A stretch of DNA of 64,000 nt from Mesaphorura yosii. Taxonomy: Eukaryota; Arthropoda; Collembola; Poduromorpha; Tullbergiidae. The stretch is from NCBI GenBank assembly GCA_009869945.1, contig WIXG01000147.1, positions 112,261 to 176,260 on the forward strand, written 5' to 3'. The first letter of the stretch is position 1, and every line of letters starts with the position of its first letter. A program made the position numbers and the translations under genes. The notes below the pieces were generated by a model that saw nothing but the letters and a program-made list of their open reading frames with translations, was not told where the DNA came from and did not search any database. Shown in pieces: positions 36,723-49,071 of the stretch.

Positions 36723-39410
36723 CTTGAGTCGACAGTCTTGACACAGTCTCTGTCCAGTATTTGATCACTGATTGATTTCTAATCACGATTACATGAATGG
36801 AGAATCACGAAACCGAGCAGCAAGAAATGCTCTTTCCAGAATCACAGTTCAGTGTCTTGACACTAATCCTGACCAATCACTATTGCATGCGACTTAACTA
36901 AACTCGTGCCTTTCCAGCCGCTGCGTTGAATCTTCGCCATTAAATTAAATTGAGTTGTTTATGTTTACGTTTGTAAATCGCAATTACAACTCAGCGTGGA
37001 AGAAAACTCGTTTCTCAGAGCTCTCGAGTGCGATTCGCTTGTTTACGCGGCTGTGTAACTAAACTCCTTCTGTGTGCAAACAGAACTGCACTGGACACTG
37101 CTCACTTTGTTAATGCGCTGCTGTCGCTGCAGTGTTTTCAACTAGAGTTCAATATCACTGGCATGGCCTGGCAAAGTAGTATCACCGACTACGAGCACAT
37201 TAAAACTGTGTTGCTGCTGTTCCACCAGTTTTTGTAACTATACTGCTCGGAACCGTACTCAAGAGTCAAGTTTTTGTCTTTGTATGGCGAATTCCGAGAG
37301 CTGCTGCGCCTTGTTTACTTGTAGTTTCGCAAAGCCTTCAGCAACTTCAGCTACGGTTGAAACTTGAACGGACGCTGGAGGACAACGAACTTCACTTGAA
37401 TCTCAGCTTCAGTTTCATTCAACGTGAGAATTGCTATTGCGAATTATGCAAGCATCGTCCCCAGCGGGCCCTAATCGCTCTTCATATTTGCAATATTAAT
37501 TCGGTACAAGGGTACAGAGCGTTAAGTACAAAGACGCGCATTTGGCTGTATTAAAATTGCAACGGTTCTTGCATGGCCATAAATCGCAATAGCGGGCTTA
37601 TGTGTGTAGACACGTCTGGTTCGCTGGTTGATGCTGGGTTCATTGTCATCACTCATCACCACCGCCTTCAAAATTGCATGCAGGATTCTGCATGTTGCTA
37701 ACACGGTAGGATGCAACAATGGACCCAAAGACCGCAAACGTACATGGACATCGACGCAGACGACGCGTAAATCCTCTGCTCGTAAAATTGTTAATCTTAC
37801 CTGCTAACCTCCTCGAATTAATTTTAATGGCAAGTGCCATCAAATCTTCCGACTTGAAGGCTGATAAGAAGCGTTCAAGTGTACAACATTCAATGTATGC
37901 GTATTTAACACTTACACCAGACTTCCACTGGAATAATCTAAAATTGAAGCTGACTCTGATTTCCTACTCACCAGTCTCACAATAAGTCTTGTCAGACGAT
38001 TGTATTTGATGCACAACAAAAGAAAATTGAGCCGAAAGTGTTCTTAATTTTCAGTCACTGTCTTGTGACTTGTGAATGCAAGGCGGTCCAACGCCAAGTA
38101 AAAGTGAAAATGAGGGCAAGCCAATGCCAAGATCAAGTCGAGCCAACCCAAGCAGTCAAATTATGAATTCAACTTAATTTTAATGATGTTAATCATTCGC
38201 CTCACCTCGCCAAGCATTTTTGGGTACAAAAAGTGACTGTCCACTCAGAGCAATAATGCAGAGTAAACCAAAGACCTTAACCTTTCGTTCCACAACGCGC
38301 AACAAGTGCGAACTGCACGGCTCCACGACACAAAAACAAAAACTCGTTTTGAGAACTTTCAAATTTTAATTTGCGCATATAAATTACGGACTCTTGACTC
38401 TACTGTACTTGTGTTTTGACTTTACTGTAAATGCATCGTGTGGTTATTTATTGCAATTGCACAATTCTTTCTTTCATCTCTTCGAGCCCACGACTCGCAA
38501 CCCACGATGAATTGCCATCCATTGCATCTCGTCTCCTTGAACTAGAAACGTAAGGCCAACTGTAAAAGGCAAGGTTAATTAAATTGCAAATTAGGCGTGT
38601 TGGGTCCAAGTCCACGAGTCTGTATCCGAAGTCGCCGAAATGCCAGCTAGCCCGTGGTGGGCTGATGGCAACGACAATGAGGAGACGCCACTAACAGATT
38701 CACAATATAAGCAATTTATCATGTTGGGTATGATTAAAGATAATTATTAAAGAATGTTGGAAATACCATGGAAATGGTAAACGATGAAGATAAAGTACAA
38801 GACGCAGATTTGTAGACTAGACGTGCTAGAATGAAAAGTAAAAGCCTGTACTTGTGTAAAGACGTGCTTATGCACGTTCCTCCTTATAACATCAAACCAC
38901 CATCAACCAGATCACCCACCAAGTTCAAGATTGCAATGACATTGATACGCAAACAAAGGGAAGGTATTGGAAAGCTGTCAGCAATAAATTAATTCTGATC
39001 AAGCGCAGCCGCTGATAACTGGTTTGGATTTAATAAGCAGATTAACTTGGTCCCATGCAATACAAAATTCATTTCCCAGGTTGATTGCTATATTCAGGGA
39101 AACTTTGCGTGGAATGCAAGGCTCCCAAATTGAATGAATAGTGGCCATTGTCGACGTTATAAACTCTTTGTCTCACCTCTCTTCCTTCGCCACGCTGCGC
39201 TGAGATTTGCTTGGTTCGATTCATCTTGCTTGTGGACGAGGATGGCGGATATCTCAAGCCGCTACTCCACAGTCGCTAATTTGTCTTCGCGTTTCTTAAA
39301 CACAGCACTTCGTTCCCGTCATTTCGAAAGGGAACTGGCTACCCTAGAGCCCTTGAAATTGACAAATCTATCACTACTCCCCTGCATTTAGCATTCAGTT
39401 GCGATCAGGG
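36723..39410. promoter_or_regulatory. Divergent intergenic region between SPSB3 (-) and CPSF3 (+)
   Basis: About 2.7 kb between two oppositely oriented starts. A frame at 39134-39391 (plus) ends just before the CPSF3 start and is probably 5' untranslated or promoter sequence. No domain, tRNA or repeat is evident. Confidence 0.4.
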
Positions 39411-41858
39411 ATGGCGGCACTTCGAAATATCCGCAAAGTTGGACCCGATGGCTCCCTTGCGCCGGTGGAGGAGTCGGAGGAACTGCTGATTCGTCCGCTG
39501 TAAGCCACATTATGAATTATAATAAATTAGTTCTTGACGATTTATTCACTAATTTCTGTCACTTCGAATTGTCAGAGGTGCTGGGCAGGAGGTCGGAAGG
39601 TCGTGCATCATGCTGGAGTTCAAGGGAAAGAAAATAATGGTAAGTAACAACTAACAATTTAAACAGCTTTCAAGTATTACGAGTAAGTCGACAATAACAA
39701 CTCTTTAATGTACAGTTGGACATCGGAATTCACCCCGGCCACAACGGAATGGAGGCGTTGCCCTTCGTCGACATGATTGAGGCGGACGAGATTGATTTGT
39801 TGCTCGTATCCCAGTAAGTCAGCTCAGCTGGTTCAAATAGGACATTAGGTTATCCCGGAATTTATTTGGCTTGCTTGATAGTTTCCATTTGGACCACGCT
39901 GGTGCTCTGCCTTGGTTCCTGATGAAAACCACTTTCAAAGGGCGATGTTTCATGACCCACGCTACCAAGGCCATTTATCGATGGTTGCTTGCCGACTACA
40001 TCAAGGTGTCAAATATCTCCTCCGATCATATGCTGTACACCGAGGCTGATCTCGAGGCATCGATGGACAGAATCGAGCTACTCAACTTCCACGAGGAGAA
40101 GGAAATTAACGGCATCAAATTCTGGGCCTATCACGCAGGGCACGTTCTCGGAGCCGCCATGTTCATGATCGAAGTGGCTGGCGTGCGGGTACTTTACACA
40201 GGTGACTTCTCCAGACAAGAGGACAGACACCTTATGGCAGCAGAAATCCCTGCGGTCAGACCAGACGTTATGATTGTCGTAAGTACCAATTGTACCAAGA
40301 AAGCCAAGATAAGCTACTTGACAATCTGCAAGAGCTCTTCACTCACTTAACTCTTTTTTGCTATCAGGAGTCGACGTATGGGACTCACATTCACGAGAAG
40401 CGTGAGGAACGGGAGACTCGCTTCACTTCGATCGTGCATGACATTGTGCAACGTGGTGGTCGGTGTCTGATTCCGGTCTTTGCCCTGGGACGTGCCCAAG
40501 AGTTATTGCTGATTCTGGACGAGTACTGGGGCACGCATCCTGAACTGCACGACGTGCCCATTTATTATGCTTCCGCTCTCGCGAAAAAGTGCATGGCAGT
40601 CTATCAGACCTACATCAATGCAATGAATGACAAAATCAGGCGTCAGATCGCCGTCTCGAACCCCTTTGTCTTCAGGCACATATCCAACCTAAAGAGCATA
40701 GAACACTTCGACGATGTCGGACCCTGTGTCGTCATGGCCTCTCCAGGCATGCTGCAGTCGGGCCTCTCGCGTGAGCTGTTCGAGATGTGGTGCACCGATT
40801 CGAAGAACGGAGTCATCATCGCTGGCTACTGCGTCGAAGGCACTCCCGCCAAGCTGATTCTTTCCGAGCCGGAAGAGATAACACTCATGAACGGGATCAA
40901 AGTTCCGCTCAAGATGTCGGTGGACTACATTTCCTTCTCTGCCCACACCGACTACGAACAAACTTCCGAGTTCATCCGTGCGCTAAAGCCACCGCACCTT
41001 GTTTTAGTCCACGGAGAACAGAACGAAATGAGTAGACTCAAGGCTGCACTCACCCGTGAATATGAGAACGACCCGCATAAACTGGAAATCTACAATCCGA
41101 AGAACACTGTGCCCATCAAACTCCGCTTCCGGGGTGAGAAGATGGCCAAGGTCGTGGGATCGCTGGCGAGCAAGAGTCCGGCTGAGCTGAAGACTTTGAG
41201 CGGAGTGCTCGTCAAACGCAACTTCAACTACCACCTCGTCGCGCCATCAGACCTGCCTAAGTACACTGATCTCAGCACAAGCGTTGTCACCCAACGACAA
41301 AGTGTCTCCTTCTCAGGCACCTTTGACCTCCTTAAGCATATGCTTGTTCAGCTCGCCAAGACGGTGACCGTGCGTGAGGGCAAGACCAGGGAAAAGCGCG
41401 TGATCACCGTCTTCGGGGTCATTGACGTCACCTATGAACCACGTCTCGTAACGCTGGAGTGGGTCGCCTCCCCGGTCAACGACATGTACGCCGACGCCGC
41501 CCTCACCGCCATTCTCACGGCTGATTCCATTGACCATCACCCGGGCGAGTTTCCCCCGGACCCGGAGGCCAACGAGGAGCATTTTCGAGAATGCCTGATC
41601 GATACCCTTCAGGACATGTTCGGTAAAGATTGTGTCCCAAAGACGTTCAAGGGCGATTTACTCTCCGTCGTGGTAGATGGGAAAACGGCCACAATTGACT
41701 TGAGCACGCTGGATGTCAAGTGCGCACAGGACGAGGCTTTTGAGCAGGTGGTGCAAGCTGCCGTGTCCCGACTCCACAACATTCTCACCCCGATCGTCGC
41801 TCCTCGACTAAAAGAGAAGCTTGAGGCCAAGACCAACACCGCCTCGGCTGCGGTGTGA
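39411..41858 (+). CDS. CPSF3: Cleavage and polyadenylation specificity factor subunit 3 (CPSF73), pre-mRNA 3' endonuclease
   Basis: Five exons, 39411-39499, 39576-39639, 39716-39813, 39882-40278 and 40368-41858, join in frame to 712 residues. This is the metallo-beta-lactamase/beta-CASP nuclease that cuts pre-mRNA at poly(A) sites and histone mRNA 3' ends. The zinc motif HFHLDH is at residues 84-89, its first His restored across the intron at 39813/39882. Other hallmarks are [46 protein letters not shown], the beta-CASP block [16 protein letters not shown], and [17 protein letters not shown]-terminal domain with YTDLSTS and NDMYAD follows. The N terminus is about 13 residues longer than in human. 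AATAAA lies at 41946-41951. Confidence 0.97.
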
Positions 41859-42307
41859 AATGCTAATTTTGTTTATGTTATTTTAATGTGCGTAACTTCA
41901 TTTAATACACTTCTATTTCCAGTATTTTAATATTGAATTCAATTGAATAAATACATTTGCTATTGCAGAATGCTGGGTACGCTGGCAAAGGGAAATCTCG
42001 TTAACTTTTTGTTAGCAAGCGTAGTGAGTCATTTGAACACACATACGCGTTGTTCCGTTCATGTTCGATTCATTTTTGTTTATTCAATCGACTTTCTTTT
42101 GTTGAATAAAATGTTTAACATTTTGAAAATTGGAAGACTATGCTAAAAACTTGAGACTGAAACATTTCCATCAATTTCGATTCAATTCTAATTCTTTGGT
42201 TTCTTTATACTCTCTGGATTACATGATGGAATGCCCGAACAGATTTCAGATCTTCGATAAAAGATGTGTGTTCATCCCATCAGTATGACCGTGACCCTTC
42301 TCGTGCG
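41859..42307. other. Convergent 3' region between CPSF3 and OPLAH
   Basis: It contains the CPSF3 signal at 41946 and a TTTATT at 42079-42084 that could serve OPLAH on the minus strand. No coding frame is supported. Confidence 0.5.
41946..41951 (+). terminator. Polyadenylation signal of CPSF3
   Basis: AATAAA 88 bp after the stop codon. Confidence 0.65.
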
Positions 42308-45300
42308 TTACTGCTCCGGAGTTCCATACCCTCCGCCTCCAGGAGTGTAAAGCCAAAGTTCGTCCTGCAACACACGGAATTTGAAAATTTAATTTAATTT
42401 AATTTCTAGATTATTTGAGCCTGCTAATTGAGAATTACTTAGTACCTCTGGATTCACATCGACTGATGTTTTGCCTCCGAGATTGATCATCTTGGATGTG
42501 TCGCCGTTCCTTTTGAGCCTGCAAGGTTACAGAAACCATGATAAAAATGTAAATTGTGTGAAGGTTGAGGTCGACAACAGCTTACAAAAGATTTCGCCCT
42601 CGTGATCCAGGAAATCCTCCAGCTAAACCGTACGGCTGGAAGACACGACGGTCAGTTAAAACGGACACTGTCAGCTCCTTCCGGAAAATCAACTGCCGCA
42701 GCACGCCATCTCCACCATTGTACTTTCCACGTCCGCCGCTTCCAGGAATGAGGCTAAAATGCTTCAGTATTATGGGATAGCGAATCTCAAGAATTTCTGG
42801 ATCGGTTATTCGCGTATTTGTCATGTGCGTATGAATTCCACTTCGTCCGTGCCAAGTCGGGCCCTGATAGCAAAAGCATTTGGTATAACATTTTCTCCCG
42901 GCAACATGGCATGAGTACTTACGGCTCCAGCTCCTCCAGCAATTGTTTCGTAATAGCCCATCTTTTCATCTCCGAACGTCAAATTGTTCATGCAGCCCTG
43001 CGACGCAGCTACAGCTTCGAAGGCACGAAGTATCACGTCTACAACTCTTTGGGATGTTTGCACATTTCCTCCTACGACGGCGGCATCCTCAGAAGGGCTC
43101 AGGATGCTTCCTTTCGGCAGAATGATCTTGATTGGTTTCAAGCACCCCTAAAAATCAAGACTCCATGCTTAGATTCCGATGTTAAGTTGTGGGACAATGA
43201 TTAAGCTGGTAAATTACCTGATTTAAAGGAATATCTTGACCAACCAAACATCGGAGACAGTAAATAATCGCAGAAACTGTGATGGCGTATGGCGCGTTGC
43301 AATTTCCCCACACTTCGTACCCGGTGCCACTAGATTCATCGAGTATTCTTACATTTGTTCATGTGGATGAGAAGTTAAATAAAAAAAAACATACGTGAAG
43401 TCAAATGTAGCACTCCCGTCGGTGCCGTTGATGTCAACGCACAATTTGATCTCGGTTCCGTCATCCATAAAATCCGATGCAACCAGGCGATGTCTGCCGA
43501 GTTTCTTCCCAAACTCCTTCAGCATGTCTCGCACCGACAGCTCAGCGTTTGTCTGAATGTAGTTCATGTAAACCTGCACGACTTCTAATCCGTAGATTGA
43601 GATAAGCTCCAGTATTAAGTTGATTCCCTGATTGACACTAATTAATTGAAAGGAACGTCTCGAAGGTGAGGGCAGTTTATGAGGGAATCATACCTTTTGG
43701 TTTGCAGCAACTTGCGCTCGCAAGTCGGACAAATTATCATTCAAGTTTCGGGTCCCAGAGCAGCCCGGGTATTTGCGCGGCTCCATTAACCTATCAATCA
43801 GCTCTGCCTCGCGAAATCTTCCTTCCGAGACGAGTTTAAAGCTTTTGAAAGTTGCACCTTCTTCCCATAAAAACTTGGAATGTGGGGGCATCGACCCGGG
43901 CGTGATACCACCGATGTCGGCATGATGTCCGCGACTTGCAACAAAGAATATTGGTTTCGAACCGCCCCTGGAAATAACACCATGCACAACTCAGCTCAGC
44001 AGCAAAACTCAGAATGCAAAATGCGAGACGACTTACGGTTGAAACACTGGCGTAATCACAGTCAAATCCGGAAGATGCGACCCTCCCGCATAAGGGTGGT
44101 TACTCAAAATGACGTCGCCGGCTTTCAGCTCGTTTCCAATCACACTCAATTGATATTGAACAGCTTCTTGCATCGCTCCCAGGTGCACTGGAATATGCGG
44201 AGCATTCGAAACGAGCCCACCGTCCGGGCCAAACACGGCACAGGAGAAGTCCAGCCTCTCCTTGATATTGACCGAGATCGCAGTGCGTTGCAAAATTCTT
44301 CCCATTTGTTCCGCGATACTCATAAAGCGATGTGAGAAAATGCTGAGTTGGATTGGGTCGAGTTCGGTAGATATCGACTGCTTCTTCTCAACGTTTATTG
44401 AGATTTTGATGTCGCCATTCAGTGTGATCACACCACAACATTCGGGTTCGATTAAGATCGTGCTCAATTCATCCATAATTATGGCGGGACCTTGAACCGT
44501 GTCGCCTCCATTCAACTCGTTCAGAACGAAGACCGGGGTTGGTGTCCAGCCGACAACTTCGAAGTACACTTTCTCCACCTGGACATTAGACATATTGCGG
44601 TGGGTGAATTCGTACCTTGTTTCCTCTAAGTGTTTTGTATTTTTAAATATTAAACGACGCGACGTACGCATTTTGGCTTGGGTGTCTCATTGCTTGCAGC
44701 CGTAGCATCGATCGTGTTCGTATCAATTCCGCTGTGCCCAATTGCTCGGACTCGAATGTCATCGACAATGATTGAACGGTCAGGAATGATGAATCCAAAC
44801 TCCTTTTGGTACCTGCAAAATAATCCAACCGTTTAGCCGTCTCACGCCTGATTGCAAAAGACCTCGTTCATTGCTGAATTTAACCTCTTGTCAAAGCTTT
44901 CGGCAAAATCTCCGTATGCGCTCATGACAGAATTCTGCGTGTTAGACGCTCCAGCAAGAGTTGGCTGACACATTAAGGCGCAGTCCGTTCCTTCATATCT
45001 CAAATGAAGAAACACATCGATAGTGACTTGCGTGAACGATTGTTTTGCCAGCAAATGTTTTCTGGACTCCTCAGATAAAATTCTTAGTCGCTCATCTATG
45101 AACTTCATATTTTCCTTGTCCAGTGGTTTGCCAGCCGGCTCCTGCACCTCGTAGACAACATCCGCCAAAGCCAAGCCGAATGCTGACAAGATACCGGCGT
45201 ATCTTGGAACAATCACAGTTGAGATGCCAAGTGATTTGGCAACTGCGCACGCATGTTGTCCACCCGCACCACCGAAGCAAGCGAGTGCATGTACGGAAGT

Positions 45301-47230
45301 GTCAAAGCCTTTTCCCTGTGTTATTGTGCGAATTGGTCGGCACATTGCTTCGTTGGCGACGTGTGTGAATCCCATGATAACTTCTTCCCAAGTCATTTTC
45401 GGCGATCCTTGACCCTAATACAATAATTCGTGTGACAATGTCGCCTTGTTTTAGGTCTCGCTGTTATTTTTTTGCCTCACAGCTAAGAACGCATTGATTT
45501 CTTCAGTAAGTTTCTGCACAGCCTGCAAACTTGCTTCCTTGTTCAGTTTTTCGTTCTCCTTTGGTCCGAAAATTTTCGGAAAGAATTCCGGCAACAATCT
45601 TCCAAGGCACAAATTGGCATCTGTTACGGTCAATGTGGAGCCACCTTTCTTGTAACAAATTGGTCCAGGCAAGGCACCTGCGGATTCTGGGCCAACTACG
45701 AACAACCCAGATCTGAAGAACAACTTCGATCCTCCACCAGCTGCGACAGTCGATATTTCCAATTGTGGGGCTTGAATAGTAACACCGGCAGTGGATGACT
45801 CGTATGTGTGTTCATAATTCCCATCGTACCTTGAGACGTCAGTGGAAGTGCCTAGCATAATTTAAACGTTTCCTCTTGTTTCAACTTGACTCCTTTCCGT
45901 TTTATGTCTTTTGAGCGGATACCTCCCATATCAAAGCCAATGACTGGCTTCTTTTCAGTAGGATCATAGCATGTCTTTGCGTATCCTACCACGCCTCCAG
46001 CTGGCCCGCTTAATATTGCTCGTGACCCATAAAACCTGTCCAGAGAAAGCAAAACTTTCGTTTCCTGAGCAAATTCAAGATACCGCAGATTAAATTCAAC
46101 CTTACTCTTCCATTGGAGTCAGTCCTCCATCGCTTTTCATAAACAGCACTGAGAAAGTGTCCAGATTCGTAAATCCTGCAGAGAATCCCTGCGACCATTT
46201 ATAATTTATTTGTCATAACACACGCAACTAAAACCCCGGATGATCCTTAGACGAAATTGACCACCAACCTCAACATACTTTTTTATCAGCGGTGTCAAGT
46301 ATGCGTCTGCAGAAGTCGTAAATCCTCTTGAAACGATTCGCACCATTGGCATTACCTCGGAAGACAATGAAATATCCTTGAAGCCGATTTTCTCTGCTAA
46401 TTTACCGACTTCCTTTTCGTGATTTGGAAACCTGTTTATTAATGTCAGCCAAATACGTTCAAACTATTTAAAGGATCATTTTCTACACTGTAACATTATT
46501 TTCTCACTTGTAGGAATGTAGAAAAACGATTGCAAGGCTTTGGATTCCTTTCTGTTTTATTCGCTCCAGTTCAGATCTAATTAGTGGCAGATCCAGCTTC
46601 TTCGACACAAGAACATTCTCGCCAGTTGTGCTGATTTTATCTTTTGTCCAGTTTTTCTTAGAACTCATTTCACAGTCTTGCCGGTCCACAAAAACTCTCT
46701 CATCCACTTCCAAAACTTCCTCGTACAACGTTTCCGGCATTTCGATTGACTGCAAAGAGCATACTATTATTTACTCGTCAAAATAAGACGATTGTCCGAT
46801 TGTCCTTTACCAAGTCGAAGATCTTTGGCCTTGCTTGGTTTCCAATATACAACAAATCTTTGAAGCCTTTCGTAATGATCAGAGCCATTCGCTCTCCTTT
46901 TCGTTCCAAAAGCGCATTTGTGGCGACAGTTGTGCCCATGCGAATCCAGTCGATATACGTGCCATCGATCAATTGATTTCGTGGGATTGGAATTCCAGTT
47001 TCCTAAAATACATTGCAGCTAAAGTTATGCATGCTTATCACCGTTCTCAATGGCTGAACAAAGGCCCCACGTACTCTCTCAATAGTCCTTCGTATTCCTT
47101 CAAGTGGTGCGTCTGGATAAGCCGAGTCCACCGACAGTAGCTTCATCACGGACACTTTTCCAGACGGCAAGATCCGAGTGTAAATGTCGGTGAAGGTGCC
47201 ACCGCGATCAATTGCAAATTGGAACTTCAT
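42308..47230 (-). CDS. OPLAH: 5-oxoprolinase (ATP-hydrolysing)
   Basis: The gene has many short exons on the minus strand from the ATG at 47230 to the TAA at 42308. It converts 5-oxo-L-proline plus ATP to glutamate in the glutathione (gamma-glutamyl) cycle in the cytosol. The HyuA half starts with the actin-like ATP motif DRGGTFTD (residues 8-15). It continues with [49 protein letters not shown] (joined across an intron near 45850/45930), and [18 protein letters not shown]. The HyuB half has [76 protein letters not shown] and the C-terminal GGGGYG. The first intron donor is GTACGT just after RRTIER. No break is seen. It is divergent from EXOSC4. Confidence 0.95.
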
Positions 47231-47692
47231 TGTTGTCGGCGTTCTCTTTGTTGCGGAATTCAATTCGACTGTATTGTCAAAAACTGTAGCACAGATGAAG
47301 CTGGATGTGCTTGAGATTTGTCTCTCACATGTCCTCTCGAATTTTACGGTTAATGTTATGTAAGATTTGAATTGCATAATGACTCAAGGAATATTGGAAC
47401 CTGTCAGCCAGTCACGTAATCCACGTTCACCACAACAGATTCGGAGACATCATCTCCACCACAAGAAGCAGTGAGATAACTTGAGACACATATTTCAAGC
47501 GGGTTGAACGTGTACCACAAACTTTGAGTCGCGACCGTAGTAGATTCATGGAGTGAGCTGTAACTGACACAACCAATTTAACTCTAATTACATTGCATTA
47601 CATTGTGTAAGTTCAGCTGATAATTTCTAGTTTTGGTCATCATCATTGAATATTGTTTTGATATTGTCACAGATATTGTCCTTCGACAGGCT
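47231..47692. promoter_or_regulatory. Shared divergent promoter of OPLAH (-) and EXOSC4 (+)
   Basis: There are 462 bp between the two ATGs. Minus-strand frames continue upstream of the OPLAH ATG but the DRGGTFTD context places the start at 47230. No TATA box is obvious. Confidence 0.5.
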
Positions 47693-48689
47693 ATGGCGCT
47701 GAAAACACACCTTGACGACTTGTGGGACCTGAAAATTCGTGCTGACGGAAGACTCCCAAATGAGCTTCGACATATTCAGTGCAAAATGGGCATCTTTCAT
47801 CCACAGGCTTCAGGAAGTGCTTCGTTCAACATTGGCAACACCAAAGTGGTTGCTGCTGTTTATGGACCGCATGAGGTGAGTTAATGACATCATGACCTCT
47901 GCTGTACCACTGACTCGAACTTAATTACATTTGACATCGTGTTACAGACTCGCTCAGCGCAAAGAAAGACTGCAAACCCTGACAAAATGGCCATTAATTG
48001 TGAGTACAGCTCCGCATGCTTTGCGTCGAATGAAAGGAAGACATCCACGAAGAATGACCGAAAGTCGATGGAGATTTCAGCCAACCTGCAGAATGTGGTC
48101 GAAAACTTAATTGTACAAGACATTTTCCCTGGTTCACAAATTGATGTTTATGTAGAACTGGTACAAGATGACGGTGGAAGCTACGCAGCGTGTAAGTTGC
48201 CTCCAAACAATTTTAGCATTCAGATTCAATCCGTTACTTAATTCCATTTTTCATTGATTCATTCATTTACCATTAATGTCTAGGTATAAACGCCACAACT
48301 TTAGCCCTGGTAGACGCCGGGATTCCAATCCGCGATTTTGTTACAGGTATGTCAATTTGCTAATTAATTTTCGGAGCCACGCGACAAGGTATTAATTTTA
48401 CAACAAATTCACAGCTTGTACTGCAACTCTGGCCCATTCCACTCTGATGATTGACATCAACTCCTTCGAAAGGGGATACGGCGGAGGGTGTCCTGAGATA
48501 ACTGTTGGTATTCTTGCATCTGACTCCAAGCTGCTGGTCCTGGAACAGTCCAACGTACTTCAGTTACATTACCTAAATGACGTAATTCAAGTTGCCGTTG
48601 ACGGCTGTAAAAGGATCCATTCCATTCTGGAAGCAACCGTACGGCAGAAGTTTAACCGATTGGAGCAATCGTTAAACCCGGTCGTATAG
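47693..48689 (+). CDS. EXOSC4: Exosome complex subunit RRP41 (EXOSC4)
   Basis: Four exons, 47693-47875, 47948-48191, 48284-48346 and 48415-48689, join in frame to 254 residues. This is an RNase PH-fold ring subunit of the RNA exosome that degrades and processes RNA in nucleus and cytoplasm. Signatures are IRADGRLPNELRHIQCKMG at the N terminus, GNTKVVAAVYGPHE, SSACFASNERK, SQIDVYVELVQDDGG, and CINATTLALVDAGIPIRDFV. The ring of six RNase PH subunits is catalytically dead in animals. The second half is somewhat divergent from vertebrates, which is common in invertebrates. AATAAA lies at 48724-48729, convergent with the potassium channel. Confidence 0.95.
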
Positions 48690-48723
48690 AACTTTTGTAA
48701 CTTTGTATAGGCTGCAATTTCGC

Positions 48724-48729
48724 AATAAA
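48724..48729 (+). terminator. Polyadenylation signal of EXOSC4
   Basis: AATAAA 35 bp after the stop codon. Confidence 0.7.
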
Positions 48730-49071
48730 AGAACACTTCCACCTTTCCAAATCCGAATTTTAGGAGTTTAGTTCATTAACACAAAACGTCCGGTGCAGCG
48801 CCGTTTGCTATACTCGGTTTAACCAATTGGATACGTGTTTCTTTTCAGTTAACTTTGAAAGTCTTTGAAACTTCGAAGTGTCGCGTTCTCATATACAAGC
48901 TTATGTGTATGAAAATAATTTCGCATTTAATGGCTTTAGTTTAACCTTAACAAGTACGAAATGGCAAAAAGCGATACAGTACAAATGTGGTCTTACTAGT
49001 AATTAAATACGATAAAAAGCATGAACAAGGAGGATAGGAACTATGTACTCTTTACTAATACAATGGAGTCA
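48730..49071. other. Convergent 3' region between EXOSC4 and the K2P channel
   Basis: About 340 bp of AT-rich sequence with no frame of interest. I see no canonical minus-strand AATAAA close to the channel stop. Confidence 0.4.

Noticed and set aside
39134-39391. Plus-strand frame ending 20 bp before the CPSF3 ATG
   Set aside because: It shows no homology and is out of frame with CPSF3; best read as promoter or leader sequence.
39785-39900. Apparent loss of the first His of the CPSF3 HxHxDH motif (frame reads SQ)
   Set aside because: The codon is split by an intron; joining 39813 to 39882 gives CAT, so the motif is complete.
46010-46052. Possible frame break in OPLAH after FDMGG
   Set aside because: A GTATCC donor after GATATGGGAG and an acceptor near 45853 restore the expected [10 protein letters not shown] reading, so the gene is intact.
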